Positions 8,558 to 18,704 of a stretch of DNA of 64,000 bases are shown here, piece after piece. Source of the stretch: Xenorhabdus lircayensis (GTDB taxonomy: Bacteria; Pseudomonadota; Gammaproteobacteria; Enterobacterales; Enterobacteriaceae); the NCBI RefSeq assembly GCF_016306625.1, contig NZ_JACOII010000037.1:1-64000 (forward strand), given 5' to 3'. Positions within the stretch are counted from its first letter, which is position 1; each line of letters starts with the position of its first letter. Under the pieces are notes generated by a model. That model ran no database searches, was not told the origin of the DNA, and was given only the letters and a program-made list of their open reading frames with translations. The translations under genes and the position numbers were made by a program.

Positions 8558-9866
8558 ATTTTTTAGTTAGCGTGTTTTTAGCAGAAACAATAAGTCGAGG
8601 CGCCAATAGAAAGCTAAAAATAGTCCCTTTTCCTAATGCACTCGAAATGTCGAGATGAGTATTGTAGTGATGCAGTGCATGTTTCACTATCGCCAGCCCT
8701 AGCCCACTGCCCCCAGTTTGCCGCGAACGGGCACGATCAACGCGATAAAAACGCTCTGTCAGGCGGGGTAAATGTTCTGCACTAATCCCCCCACCATTGT
8801 CTTCCACTTTAAACAGTGCTCCTTGAGAAACACTTCGCCAACTAACCTCAATCCGCGTCCCCAAAGGGGTATGATTAATAGCGTTATAGACAAGATTCGA
8901 CATGGCACTGCGCAGTTGCCCTTCGTTACCAAAAACTTTCAGCTTTTCATCAATATTAAATACGATATCGTACTGGTTATTACCCAAGGCCAGAGCTTCC
9001 TGCTGCAATAGTTGCAACATGCCGGGAACATCAACGACTTCATTCATATCCACTTGTGGCCCCGCTTCAATTTTGGAGAGATGAAGTAATTGCTTAACCA
9101 GACTATCCATTCTCCGTATCTGCTCCTGCATCGTACCGACGGCTTTCTGATTTACCTTATTGTCTAGCTCCTGATCCTGCATCATCTCCAAATAGCCTTG
9201 CAATACAGTGAGTGGTGTTCTGAGTTCATGGCTAACATTGGCGAAAAAATCCCGTCTGGCATTTTCCAACAATCGTTTTTGGGTAATATCACGGGCCACC
9301 ATCAATAACTGCCTTTCTGAATAGGGCATGATTCGAAACTCCATCATATTGCCGTTGTTCAATTCGATGGATAGAGGACGGGAAAAATCATTTGCCGTGA
9401 TATAGCGACTAAAATCAGGATAGCGAAGTAAATTGAAGATATGCTGACCATTATCCTCCGGCCAGCGAAACCCAAGAAAGTGTTGAGCCAAGCGATTACA
9501 CCAGAAAATATTGCCTTCCGTAGTCATCATCACAATGGCATCCGGCAGTGACTCTGCGCCACTGCGAAAGCGTTTAATCAATACTGCAAGTTCACGACGC
9601 CGTTTGCGATTGCGCTGCTGCATCTGGTGAATACCATAAAAAATGGGTTCCCATCCACCGTGACCCGCAGGAGGTAACATACTGCGATCCAGCCACAGCC
9701 AATCGGATAATTTCAGCAAATTATAGCCATGCCATACCAGTGCCCAAAATAGCGAAATGACCAGCAACCATGCCAAGTGACCAATAAAAAGAGACAAAAT
9801 GACTGAGGGCAGACAGAAAAGCACGAGACCCAATACCAACTTTTTCCAAGATAAACGCTCAAGCAC
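8556..9866 (-). CDS. phoR: phosphate-regulon sensor histidine kinase
   Basis: PhoR phosphorylates PhoB when external phosphate is low and is held off by the Pst transporter and PhoU. The 436-residue protein has two membrane segments in the first 55 residues, a PAS-type region (about residues 95-190, including [15 protein letters not shown]), a dimerisation domain with the phospho-accepting His in [13 protein letters not shown] (about residue 213) and an ATPase domain with [15 protein letters not shown] and [11 protein letters not shown]. All catalytic boxes are intact. It follows phoB by 83 bp on the same strand. Confidence 0.96.
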   Translation of the reverse strand: MLERLSWKKLVLGLVLFCLPSVILSLFIGHLAWLLVISLFWALVWHGYNLLKLSDWLWLDRSMLPPAGHGGWEPIFYGIHQMQQRNRKRRRELAVLIKRFRSGAESLPDAIVMMTTEGNIFWCNRLAQHFLGFRWPEDNGQHIFNLLRYPDFSRYITANDFSRPLSIELNNGNMMEFRIMPYSERQLLMVARDITQKRLLENARRDFFANVSHELRTPLTVLQGYLEMMQDQELDNKVNQKAVGTMQEQIRRMDSLVKQLLHLSKIEAGPQVDMNEVVDVPGMLQLLQQEALALGNNQYDIVFNIDEKLKVFGNEGQLRSAMSNLVYNAINHTPLGTRIEVSWRSVSQGALFKVEDNGGGISAEHLPRLTERFYRVDRARSRQTGGSGLGLAIVKHALHHYNTHLDISSALGKGTIFSFLLAPRLIVSAKNTLTKK

Positions 9867-9949
9867 GCTATTTTCTCCGGTACAAAAACTCTATCACCCG
9901 AAATCACAACCACTCAATTACCACTCAACAACAACGAAACTCAGAACCA

Positions 9950-10639
9950 TCAATAGCGAGTAGAAAAGCGATATCCTGTACCACGAACAGTCTGCACCAT
10001 CTTATCGTGCTTTCCGATTTCCAATGCCTTACGCAAGCGCCGGATATGCACATCAACGGTGCGATCTTCCACATAAACATTCGTTCCCCACACATAATTG
10101 AGCAACTGTTCACGACTATAAACACGTTCTGGATGAGTCATAAAAAAGTGGAGAAGTTTGAACTCTGTTGGCCCCATTTCCAAATCCTGCCCCTGGCTGG
10201 AAACGCGATGAGATGACGGATCCAATATTAATCCATCCATATCGATGACATCTTCCGCTTCCATGGGGGAAATACGGCGCAGAACGGCCTTGACACGGGC
10301 AATCAATTCCTTGGGTGAAAAAGGTTTAGTGATATAGTCATCAGCCCCGACATCAAGGCCACGCACCCGATCCTCCTCCTCTGCCCGAGCCGTCACCATA
10401 ATGACAGGAATCGTTTTGGTATGATTATCCCGCTTTATTTGCTTAATAAGCTGTATTCCAGAACCACCGGGAATCATCCAGTCCAATAACACCAAATCAG
10501 GATAAGGCTCTGACAAACGCTTTATTGCCGTACTATAATCCTCAGCTTCAACGGCCTGATAACCGTTTTGCTCCAGTACAAAACAAACCATTTCACGAAT
10601 CGGTACTTCATCTTCAACTACCAAAATGCGTTTAACCAT
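9950..10639 (-). CDS. phoB: phosphate-regulon response regulator
   Basis: PhoB activates phosphate-starvation genes when phosphorylated. The 229-residue protein has a receiver domain with the acidic pocket EDE, the phospho-acceptor Asp in LVLLDWM (about residue 54) and Lys in [10 protein letters not shown] winged-helix DNA-binding domain follows ([13 protein letters not shown] and [12 protein letters not shown]). I use the ATG at 10639, giving [11 protein letters not shown] as in relatives with AGGAT upstream; an ATG seven codons earlier is unlikely. A Pho box precedes the gene, so it should be autoregulated. Confidence 0.96.
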   Translation of the reverse strand: MVKRILVVEDEVPIREMVCFVLEQNGYQAVEAEDYSTAIKRLSEPYPDLVLLDWMIPGGSGIQLIKQIKRDNHTKTIPVIMVTARAEEEDRVRGLDVGADDYITKPFSPKELIARVKAVLRRISPMEAEDVIDMDGLILDPSSHRVSSQGQDLEMGPTEFKLLHFFMTHPERVYSREQLLNYVWGTNVYVEDRTVDVHIRRLRKALEIGKHDKMVQTVRGTGYRFSTRY

Positions 10640-10689
10640 GGTTAATCCTGTCAATATCATTAAAGCCAGTAATATTCACTTTAAGTCAT

Positions 10690-10722
10690 TATGAGACAAT
10701 TTTATGACAATTTTATGAAAAC
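10690..10722 (-). promoter_or_regulatory. Pho box of the phoBR promoter
   Basis: On the minus strand three 11-base units follow each other: TTTTCATAAAA, TTGTCATAAAA and TTGTCTCATAA. This matches the PhoB-binding direct repeat (CTGTCAT-type units spaced by four AT-rich bases). It lies about 50-85 bp upstream of the phoB start. Confidence 0.8.
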
Positions 10723-10916
10723 TTATATTTCTCAATCAACAAGCTACAATCTGACTCGCAGAGAATTTATTAAACTTTTGTCATATTTCATTACAGATGC
10801 GAACCAGCTCGGAAATTCACTAATGAGAGCTGAATTGCACAGGACATCTCTCACGCACCCATTATAATTAGCGCCTGTAATGGGTAAGAGAAACACACAG
10901 GCAACGGAGGGAAAAC

Positions 10917-12134
10917 ATGCGAATCATTCATACATCGGACTGGCATCTTGGCCAATATTTCTTTACCAAGAACCGTGCCGCAGAGCATAAACACTTTTTG
11001 CAGTGGCTTATTGAACAAATCATGCAGCATCAAGTCGATGCACTGATTATTGCCGGAGATATTTTTGATACAGGCGCTCCTCCCAGCTATGCGCGCGAAC
11101 TTTATAACAAATTCATTGTAGCGCTACAACCCACAGGCTGCCAGCTTGTCATTCTTGGGGGAAACCATGATTCCGTTGCCACACTCAATGAATCGAAAGC
11201 CTTACTCTCTTACCTGAATACGACGGTGATTGCCAATGCCGAAACCAAAGAAATAGAACAGCAAATAAAAATATTAAATGCCAAAGATGGCAGCGCGGGA
11301 GCGATTCTCTGCGCCATTCCCTATCTCCGCCCACGGGATATCATGACCAGCCAGGCGGGGCATTCAGGCACACAAAAACAGCAGGCATTACAGGATGCCA
11401 TTACCGAGCACTATCACCAGCTCTATCAACAAGCCTGTGCATTGCGAAAACAACTCGGACAAGCATTACCGATTATTGCTACCGGACACCTTACTACCGT
11501 GGGGGCTTCCACCACGGATTCCGTCCGCGATATTTACATTGGCACGTTGGATGCTTTTCCTGCACAGGCGTTCCCACCTGCCGATTATATTGCACTGGGG
11601 CATATCCATCGTCCACAAGTCATCGGTAAATCAGAACATATCCGCTACAGTGGTTCCCCTATTCCGCTGAGTTTTGATGAAGTGGGTCAGGAAAAAAGTG
11701 TCTGTTTAGTTGACTTTAAGGCAGGCAAACTCGATAACATCACACTTTTGCCGATCCCTCGTTATCAGCCCATGCAGCTTATTCGTGGCAATTTGAAACA
11801 AATAGAAGAACAATTGCAGGCTTTCAAAGAACATCAGGGAGAACGCCCAGTCTGGTTGGATATTGAAGTCGCGACCCAAGATTATCTACACGATATCCAG
11901 AAACGTATCCAAACCCTGAGCGAAAGTCTGCCCGTTGAAATCATCCTGCTACGCCGCAGCAAAAGCGCCCGTCAATTGTCACTGTCTGAACAAAATAAAG
12001 AAACGCTCACTGAACTGAGCGTGAACGAAGTCTTCGAACGACGTTTAGCACTGGCAGAAATAGACGATCTTTCTCAGAAACAACGCCTGACCACCCTGTT
12101 TAAGCAAACGCTGGATGATATTTCTCAGCAATAA
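10917..12134 (+). CDS. sbcD: SbcCD nuclease, exonuclease/endonuclease subunit
   Basis: SbcD is the Mre11-type manganese nuclease that with SbcC cuts DNA hairpins and protein-blocked ends in the cytoplasm. The 405-residue product shows the phosphoesterase motifs in order: TSDWHLG, AGDIFDTG, LGGNHDS, TGHLTT and ALGHIHRPQ. The ribosome binding site GGAGGG precedes the ATG. sbcC follows after 17 bp and is surely cotranscribed. The pair is divergent from phoB, as in Escherichia. Confidence 0.96.
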   Translation: MRIIHTSDWHLGQYFFTKNRAAEHKHFLQWLIEQIMQHQVDALIIAGDIFDTGAPPSYARELYNKFIVALQPTGCQLVILGGNHDSVATLNESKALLSYLNTTVIANAETKEIEQQIKILNAKDGSAGAILCAIPYLRPRDIMTSQAGHSGTQKQQALQDAITEHYHQLYQQACALRKQLGQALPIIATGHLTTVGASTTDSVRDIYIGTLDAFPAQAFPPADYIALGHIHRPQVIGKSEHIRYSGSPIPLSFDEVGQEKSVCLVDFKAGKLDNITLLPIPRYQPMQLIRGNLKQIEEQLQAFKEHQGERPVWLDIEVATQDYLHDIQKRIQTLSESLPVEIILLRRSKSARQLSLSEQNKETLTELSVNEVFERRLALAEIDDLSQKQRLTTLFKQTLDDISQQ

Positions 12135-12151
12135 CATGAAGAGCCTATTCC

Positions 12152-15100
12152 ATGAAAATTCTTAGCTTACGGCTGAAAAATATCAATTCCCTGCAAGGTG
12201 AATGGAAAATTGACTTTACGACAGAGCCTTTTGCCAGCAATGGATTATTTGCCATTACCGGTTCCACAGGTGCAGGCAAAACTTCTTTGCTGGATGCCAT
12301 TTGTCTCGCCCTCTATCATGAAACCCCACGGCTCAGTACCATTTCGACCTCTCAAAATGAATTAATGACCCGCCATACCGCAGAATGCCTTGCGGAAGTG
12401 GAATTCGAAGTCAAGGGCGTCGCTTATCGGGCATTCTGGAGCCAGCGTCGTGCACGCAACCAAGCTGATGGCAATCTCCAAGCCCCAAAAGTCGAATTGG
12501 CGGACAAAAAAAGCGGCAAGATTTTGGCCGACAAAATTCAAGATAAAAAAGAGAAAATCGCTGAAATAACGGGGCTGGATTTTAGCCGTTTTACCAAATC
12601 TATTCTCTTGTCACAGGGCGATTTTGCCGCGTTCCTAAATGCGCAGGATAAAGATCGGGCAGATCTACTGGAAGAGCTGACAGGTACAGAAATTTACGGC
12701 ATGTTGTCCCAGGAAATTTATCAACGCCATAAAGAAGCACAATCAGAGCTGAATATTCAGCAAGCCAAGGCCTCCTCCATTGAATTACTCACCCCAGAAC
12801 AGCAACAAGAGTACCAAAATCAGCAACAACAACTTATTGCAGAAGAAGCCCAACTCAGTCAGCAAATTAAAGCATTACAAGTTGCCGAACAATGGTTTTT
12901 CAGGCGCAATGAACTCCAGCAATTACTGACAAACAATACGTCACTTTTGCAACAAGCCGAGCAAGCTATTCAGGAAGCGCAACCTCAATTACAGCAACTT
13001 GCAGCCAGCGAACCGGCAGAGAAGATTCGCCCATTGTGGGATGCACACAACCGTGCCCTGCATGAAAAATATCGGCTCACTGAGCAACATATAAAAATAG
13101 AGAATGAACGCCAGAAACAACTGGCAATGCTGCAACCTGCCGAACACCAGCTTACACAGTTGGAAAAAAATCGGGAAGAACATCAACAGCATCAAACTCA
13201 GCAGGAAAAGCTTATCTCAGAGCAAGTCATGCCACTCGATCATAAAATTGATATTCAATTAAAAGATCTGCTGACACTTGACAAAGAAATCGCTGGGCAA
13301 AACCGCGAGCACTCTGACATCGTATCCCAATACCAAACTACGCAGAACCACACGGATACGCTGAATAAAGAACAAAAAGAGCTGGAATCCTACTACGAAC
13401 AACATCCCTATTACCGCAATTTGGACAGCAAACTGCCTGAATGGAAGCAATTATTTACCCGCCAGAAAGAGCGGCAAACAAAAATAAACCAACTCACACA
13501 AAACACCCAACAAATTGCCACAGAGATCACCCGTACAACCGATCTCTTGAATACATTGAATGCAGAATTGGCAAAGCAAAAAGAACATAGCCAAACATTG
13601 CACAACAACCTTATCGGTGCTGAAAATCAGAGCACTATTTTGCAGAAAAAGCATCCTTTGGAGCAATTGCAAAAACATTTATCAAATTATCAGAAACAAT
13701 TGGCATCACAGAACCAACTGGAGATCTTGCTGCCTCAAACCCAGCAATTACAAACTGCGATCGCTGCCGATCAAAACCAATTGGCACAATCTCAAGTATT
13801 GGTGAATGCCTTACCTGCCCAGATCGCAATCCTCAATCAACAATTGGCAGAAAAACAGCAACACTATGACGATCTCAACGATCATATTCGTTTGGAGCAG
13901 CGGATCGTCAGTCTGGAAAAAGAACGATCACAATTACAAGAAGGTGAATCCTGTCCACTTTGCGGTTCAACTCATCACCCTTTAATCAGTGAATACCAGA
14001 ATATTGCTCTGCCACAATCAGAAGAACGATTAAAAACCCTGCGTCAACAGATTGAACAACTACAAGAAAATCGCACTACCCTACAGCAAAAACAACAGAT
14101 TCAGCAGCAGCATTGTGAACAGTTGCAGCAAAATATCACACAATTCAACGCTAAACTGACTGAATTGGTTAAACAATGGGAGCATCATTGCCAGCAATTA
14201 CAGGCCACAGAATTGCTAATGGATACAAAGTCAGTTAATCACTTCATCAGCCAACGACAATCTGCTTATCAACAACACCTGACCCAACAAGAAGCACTTT
14301 TGCAGGCAGAAAAGGCCGTCCAGACAGCGGAAAAAGCGTTGGCAGCCAATCGTGAACAATACCAAACATGTGAAAAGAATATTGAGCTGGAAAAATTCAA
14401 ACAGAATTCAGCCCAAAAACAGTTAGCAGAAAAAACGACAGAGATTCGACAGATAGAAGCCGATTATGCGGCTACGACACAACAATTAAGTACTGAGTTA
14501 CAACCGACCCCCTTTACACTTCCCACTCATCAAGAGACAGAAAGCTGGCTGCAAAAACGTGAACAAGAATTAAAAAATCACCATGATTCACGTGAAAGAT
14601 GGCAGTACCTACAGAAAGAATTAGCCGCCTTACAAAGCAAGCTAAATGAATTAGAAAAGCAAAAAAATAAGCTAACTACTCATCTTCATACGTTAAATGA
14701 ACAACAGCAGCAACAAAAACAGTTATTGGAACAAACGCGTCAGGAACGCCATAACTTATTTGGCGAACAATCCGTTACTGACGTCCGCCAAGTCTTACAG
14801 CAAAAAGCCAATGAATTGGAAACAACCTACAAACAAGCCACTTCCCATCTACAAGAACTGCAAAACAAAATGAATCAATTAACCGGTGCTGCCAGTGAAA
14901 TTGAAAAAAGCCACACCGCTTCTGAAGCAGGCTGCAAACTCGCCGCCAGCCACTTCCAAGCAGGATTAGAGCGGCAAGGTTTTCCCGAACAATCATCTTT
15001 TGAACGTGCCTTATTGGAGCCGGAACAACGGGAAAAATTACAACAGTTACAAGAAAAACTTGAACAACAACAATTGCAAGCCAAAACAAAGCATCATGAA

Positions 15101-15832
15101 TCAGAAGTGGCATTACAGCGGCATACAGAAACGCAGCCACCGTTGCTTGAGCAATGTGATCCTCAGCAATTATCAACCATGTTGACCGACATTACGACTA
15201 AGATAAAACACAATAACCAGCAACAAGGCGAAGTCAGAACCCTACTGAACAGCGATGCAGCCCGCCGCCGCCAGCAACAAGCGTTACTGGAACAGATCGC
15301 GCGCTCACAGCAAAACTATGATGACTGGAGTTATCTCAATAATCTTATTGGTTCCGCAGATGGTGCTAAATTCCGCCGTTTTGCCCAAGGTTTGACACTG
15401 GATCATCTCGTACATCTGGCGAATATCCGACTGGAAAAACTACATGGTCGCTACTACTTGCAACGCAAAGATGATGGCGGATTAGAATTACAAATCGTTG
15501 ATACTTGGCAAGCGGACGCCATTCGGGATACCAAAACCCTCTCCGGTGGAGAAAGTTTCCTTGTCAGCCTTGCCCTTGCGCTCGCCTTGTCTGATTTGGT
15601 GAGTAACAAGACGCAGATAGAGTCCCTCTTCCTTGATGAAGGCTTTGGTACGCTTGATCCAGAAACCCTTGATATCGCCTTAGATGCACTGGATCACCTC
15701 AATGCATCAGGAAAAACCATCGGAGTGATCAGTCATGTAGAAGCGTTAAAAGAGCGAATTCCTGTTCAGATCAAAGTAGAAAAAAAGAATGGTTTGGGAT
15801 TCAGTCAATTAGCGCCAGAATTTCGGGTTTAA
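12152..15832 (+). CDS. sbcC: SbcCD nuclease, ATPase subunit (Rad50-like)
   Basis: SbcC is the ATP-driven SMC-like partner of SbcD. The 1226-residue protein has an N-terminal ATPase half with [18 protein letters not shown], a very long glutamine-rich coiled coil, a central zinc hook (CPLCG near residue 602) and a C-terminal half with the [20 protein letters not shown] signature and [10 protein letters not shown] Walker B box. It is clearly longer than the 1047-residue Escherichia protein. The excess is in the coiled-coil arms, which are rich in QQQ and LQQL runs. Both ATPase halves and the hook are intact, so function is expected to be kept. Confidence 0.95.
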   Translation: MKILSLRLKNINSLQGEWKIDFTTEPFASNGLFAITGSTGAGKTSLLDAICLALYHETPRLSTISTSQNELMTRHTAECLAEVEFEVKGVAYRAFWSQRRARNQADGNLQAPKVELADKKSGKILADKIQDKKEKIAEITGLDFSRFTKSILLSQGDFAAFLNAQDKDRADLLEELTGTEIYGMLSQEIYQRHKEAQSELNIQQAKASSIELLTPEQQQEYQNQQQQLIAEEAQLSQQIKALQVAEQWFFRRNELQQLLTNNTSLLQQAEQAIQEAQPQLQQLAASEPAEKIRPLWDAHNRALHEKYRLTEQHIKIENERQKQLAMLQPAEHQLTQLEKNREEHQQHQTQQEKLISEQVMPLDHKIDIQLKDLLTLDKEIAGQNREHSDIVSQYQTTQNHTDTLNKEQKELESYYEQHPYYRNLDSKLPEWKQLFTRQKERQTKINQLTQNTQQIATEITRTTDLLNTLNAELAKQKEHSQTLHNNLIGAENQSTILQKKHPLEQLQKHLSNYQKQLASQNQLEILLPQTQQLQTAIAADQNQLAQSQVLVNALPAQIAILNQQLAEKQQHYDDLNDHIRLEQRIVSLEKERSQLQEGESCPLCGSTHHPLISEYQNIALPQSEERLKTLRQQIEQLQENRTTLQQKQQIQQQHCEQLQQNITQFNAKLTELVKQWEHHCQQLQATELLMDTKSVNHFISQRQSAYQQHLTQQEALLQAEKAVQTAEKALAANREQYQTCEKNIELEKFKQNSAQKQLAEKTTEIRQIEADYAATTQQLSTELQPTPFTLPTHQETESWLQKREQELKNHHDSRERWQYLQKELAALQSKLNELEKQKNKLTTHLHTLNEQQQQQKQLLEQTRQERHNLFGEQSVTDVRQVLQQKANELETTYKQATSHLQELQNKMNQLTGAASEIEKSHTASEAGCKLAASHFQAGLERQGFPEQSSFERALLEPEQREKLQQLQEKLEQQQLQAKTKHHESEVALQRHTETQPPLLEQCDPQQLSTMLTDITTKIKHNNQQQGEVRTLLNSDAARRRQQQALLEQIARSQQNYDDWSYLNNLIGSADGAKFRRFAQGLTLDHLVHLANIRLEKLHGRYYLQRKDDGGLELQIVDTWQADAIRDTKTLSGGESFLVSLALALALSDLVSNKTQIESLFLDEGFGTLDPETLDIALDALDHLNASGKTIGVISHVEALKERIPVQIKVEKKNGLGFSQLAPEFRV

Positions 15833-15971
15833 ACACAGAGATTAGACATCAACATGCTGTATTAATAAACAACCTGAATAGTGTGTATTATGTGTATATG
15901 ATATTTTGAGCGGAAAGGAGGCTGCTTGAACACGGTTCCATCCCCTGAAAAAGCACACAAGTAAAAATGGA

Positions 15972-15991
15972 GAGCCTGCCAAAGCAGGCTC
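15972..15991 (-). terminator. terminator of the first OppA-like gene
   Basis: GAGCCTGC (15972-15979) pairs with GCAGGCTC (15984-15991) around a four-base loop, just past the stop at 15997. On the minus strand it is followed by TCCATTTTTAC, a short T-run. Confidence 0.75.
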
Positions 15992-15996
15992 TTAAT

Positions 15997-17619
15997 TTAG
16001 TGTTTAATCACATAAAGATCTTTGGTTGATACTATCCCTATAAGATTAGAATAATATCCACCAATATAGGGCTTAACCAATACCGCAGTGACATAATAAT
16101 AAACAGGAATAATAGGCATATCTTTTGTTAGAACTTCAATAGCCTGTTGAAAATATTCTCGCTTATTAGTTTCCCCAGCTTTATTTACCCAATTATCAAA
16201 ATTCTTGTTAGAATAAAATGAGGTATTATTCGTTTGATTTGTCGTAAAAACATTTAAAAAAGACATTGGATTATTATAATCACTAATCCATCCACCTCTG
16301 ACGACGTCAAATTTTCCCTGATGCTCGTTATCCAACAAAACTTTCCACTCTTCATTTTGTATATTAGCGATAACACCAAGATTCTTTTTCCACATCGAAG
16401 CCGCAGCAATGGCAATTTTTTTGTGTATCTCTGATGAGTTATAAACCAAATTAAATACAAGGGGATGCTCTTTATTAAACCCGGCTTGATTCAATAATTG
16501 TTTAGCCTTTTCAATGCGCTGGGCTTGTGTCCATGATTCATAATCAGGCTGTTTAAATTTGAAACCACCAATACCCAGTGGAAGAATTGTATAAGCAGGT
16601 ATTTGACCTTGAGCGACAACCTTATAAGCAATAATTTCTCTATTTAAAGCAAGACCTAACGCTTGTCTAACTCTGGCATCATTAAATGGTGGTTTTTTAT
16701 TATTGAATGCATAGTAATATGTGCTAAGTATCGGTGAGATATGCACTTGAGAACCAATGCTTTTCTTTAATGACGCAAAAGTCTCTAACGGAATGGTAAA
16801 TGTGATATCTATCTCTCCCGCTAGATAACGGTTTAGATCTGACGTATCTGATGAAATTGGAAGATAGGTTACTTTATTGATTACCGTATTTTTATTATCC
16901 CAATAATAAAGATTTCTAACGCCAACAATTTTTTCATTTACTATCCACTCGGATAATTTAAATGCACCACTGGAAACAAAAAACTCAGGCTGGGTCCATT
17001 TTTCGCCATATTTTTCAACGATTTTTTCACTGATCGGAACCGTGATAGGGAATGCCAACATATGCAAAAAATACCCAACTGGTTTCTCTAGCGTTACCAC
17101 CAATGTAGAATCATCCAACGCTTTAACGCCAAGTTCTTCCGCTTTTTTCTGCCCTGCCAAGATCTCTTTAGCATTCACCACAGAGGCATCAACAAAATAA
17201 CTACCATAAGGAGAAAGCGTTTTAGAATCTGTCAAGCGCCGCCAACTAAATACCACATCATGGGCAGTAATTGGTGTTCCGTCAGACCATTTGATCCCCT
17301 TCCTTAAGTGGAAAACCCATGTTTTATTATCTTTCGTTTCCCAACTTGTAGCCAGTTTAGGTACAATATTACCTTCTTTATCTGTGCTCACTAACGTATC
17401 AAAAAAATCATTGATAATATTAATTGCTACATTACCTTCAACTTTATCAACATCCAGTGAAGCGGGTTCTGAACCATTATTGCGAACAATTTCTTGTTTT
17501 TCTGCTAATTGTGTACCAAGTGGAATAACTGTGGCATAAGAAAGCGTGATACTGCCTAATACCATAATTATAGAATATATTAATATTCTAATTTCTTTAT
17601 AGATAATTTTATTTAACAT
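15997..17619 (-). CDS. OppA-like periplasmic peptide-binding protein (paralogue 1)
   Basis: A 540-residue SBP_bac_5 solute-binding protein that should capture oligopeptides in the periplasm. The signal peptide ends near LSYA-TVIP. Family blocks include AEKQEIVRNNGSEPASLD, WVFHLRKGIKWSDGTPITAH, KPPFNDARVRQALGLALN and the C-terminal YVIKH seen in Escherichia OppA. GAGGGG lies ahead of the start. It is the most divergent of four paralogues and is separated from the others by the VapA-like gene. No oppBCDF permease genes are in the window, so it would have to use a permease encoded elsewhere. Confidence 0.88.
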   Translation of the reverse strand: MLNKIIYKEIRILIYSIIMVLGSITLSYATVIPLGTQLAEKQEIVRNNGSEPASLDVDKVEGNVAINIINDFFDTLVSTDKEGNIVPKLATSWETKDNKTWVFHLRKGIKWSDGTPITAHDVVFSWRRLTDSKTLSPYGSYFVDASVVNAKEILAGQKKAEELGVKALDDSTLVVTLEKPVGYFLHMLAFPITVPISEKIVEKYGEKWTQPEFFVSSGAFKLSEWIVNEKIVGVRNLYYWDNKNTVINKVTYLPISSDTSDLNRYLAGEIDITFTIPLETFASLKKSIGSQVHISPILSTYYYAFNNKKPPFNDARVRQALGLALNREIIAYKVVAQGQIPAYTILPLGIGGFKFKQPDYESWTQAQRIEKAKQLLNQAGFNKEHPLVFNLVYNSSEIHKKIAIAAASMWKKNLGVIANIQNEEWKVLLDNEHQGKFDVVRGGWISDYNNPMSFLNVFTTNQTNNTSFYSNKNFDNWVNKAGETNKREYFQQAIEVLTKDMPIIPVYYYVTAVLVKPYIGGYYSNLIGIVSTKDLYVIKH

Positions 17620-18129
17620 ATCATTCCCCTCTATTGCTGTGATGTAGTTTTATTATTGAGAAAAAAATTTATGCATATCTGATGGATACATATCCATTTT
17701 ATTCTTTCAAAAAGAATTTCGTAAGACACTAATTACAAAAAATTAATTAATTTGAGACATGCAGGAAAAGAAATATATATATCAATAAAATCAACATATT
17801 AAATAAAAACCAAAAAAGTTTTGATTTCATGTTGAAAATATTTTCACTTACACTATGCTTTTAGTATAAGAAAGATTTAAATAATCTACTATAAACATTG
17901 ATACTCAATAGGTTTCAATCTACGTCTTTGTAAAAATGAATTCTATTTAATATAATAAAGAACAAGAGGTTATTCCATATTTATTATAAAAAACTTATTA
18001 AACACAATCCATAAGACATTATTTTTATTGTAGATAATATGTAAATTTAAATTCATCAATGAAAATTGAGAAGTCATTATTTTTATCTCCATTCAGCCCA
18101 TTACTGATAAAACACACAGGATACATTTT
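17620..18129. other. long AT-rich divergent promoter region
   Basis: These 510 bp lie between the divergent OppA-like gene and the VapA-like gene. No frame of value was found. The DNA is strikingly AT-rich, with several -10-like hexamers (for example TATAAT near 17951) and a TTGAAA/TATGCT pair near 17832-17860. Such AT-rich regulatory DNA is a usual target of H-NS silencing in this group; that is inference. Confidence 0.5.
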
Positions 18130-18570
18130 ATGAAAAACACATTCTCTACAGAAAATAAGTTACAAGCCGTCAAAAATCTCGCTAAAATCATGGATGGAAA
18201 ACTTGATGATGATATTATTAATAATATTCAAGAAAAACTATTAAACTTCAGTTTAGAAAGTTATTTAGGCACAGCATCTATAGATAGTTCTGTTTTTTAC
18301 ACATCACTTGACGTATCTCTTGATATCGGAAGAAAATTTCATGGAGGGGCTTGGGGATTAGAATCAATAGGTAATTCAAGATATATTGGTGGTTTATTGA
18401 CAAATGATATTAAAATACTTATTACAGAAGGTAATAAATTCACTATAGGTGATACCGCTATAGGAATATCTATACTCTTTTTAAATTCATCGTTTATACC
18501 TGTGGGGTATTTTGAAGGTTTTGGAGGACCAATGATAGGTCTAGCTTCTGGTAGTGGTCATTGGTCTTAA
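18130..18570 (+). CDS. VapA-like virulence-associated beta-barrel family protein
   Basis: The 146-residue product resembles the Rhodococcus equi Vap family over its C-terminal 95 residues. Shared features are GRKFHGGAWGLE, a GGLLTNDI block, F-x-IGDTAIGISI, an IPVGYFEGFGG strand and the ending GSGHWS; Vap proteins have a G-rich barrel with a TDD/TND block and end GGGSGxW. The first 47 residues look helical and charged, with no signal peptide, unlike secreted Vap proteins. AGGAT precedes the ATG. It is the only + strand gene in the OppA array, is very AT-rich and is flanked by long AT-rich spacers, all signs of acquisition. The family match is from memory and should be searched; a role in host interaction is only a guess. 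Confidence 0.5.
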   Translation: MKNTFSTENKLQAVKNLAKIMDGKLDDDIINNIQEKLLNFSLESYLGTASIDSSVFYTSLDVSLDIGRKFHGGAWGLESIGNSRYIGGLLTNDIKILITEGNKFTIGDTAIGISILFLNSSFIPVGYFEGFGGPMIGLASGSGHWS

Positions 18571-18650
18571 TCAATTTAAAACCCATTATTTTATATATAA
18601 AAAATCATCAATATCAGCAAGAAATTTATACAATCTCTATATTTTTTACT

Positions 18651-18683
18651 TTCAGGCTGCAACTTTATCAGTTGCAGCCTGAA
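18651..18683. terminator. perfect 14-bp hairpin between convergent genes
   Basis: TTCAGGCTGCAACT (18651-18664) pairs with AGTTGCAGCCTGAA (18670-18683) around TTATC. It separates the VapA-like gene from the convergent OppA paralogue. No clear T-run follows on either strand, but the stem is the strongest in this region. Confidence 0.6.
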
Positions 18684-18704
18684 ACCTATTAAGTATAATT
18701 GTTT

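Noticed and set aside
10777-10796. Second Pho box candidate in front of sbcD (TTGTCATATTTCATTACAG)
   Set aside because: Only one half-site is good and sbcD is not a known PhoB target; AT-rich DNA gives such matches by chance.
14775-15176. 133-codon minus-strand frame inside sbcC
   Set aside because: Shadow of the glutamine-rich coiled coil; Q codons read as Leu/Val-rich on the other strand and imitate membrane proteins.
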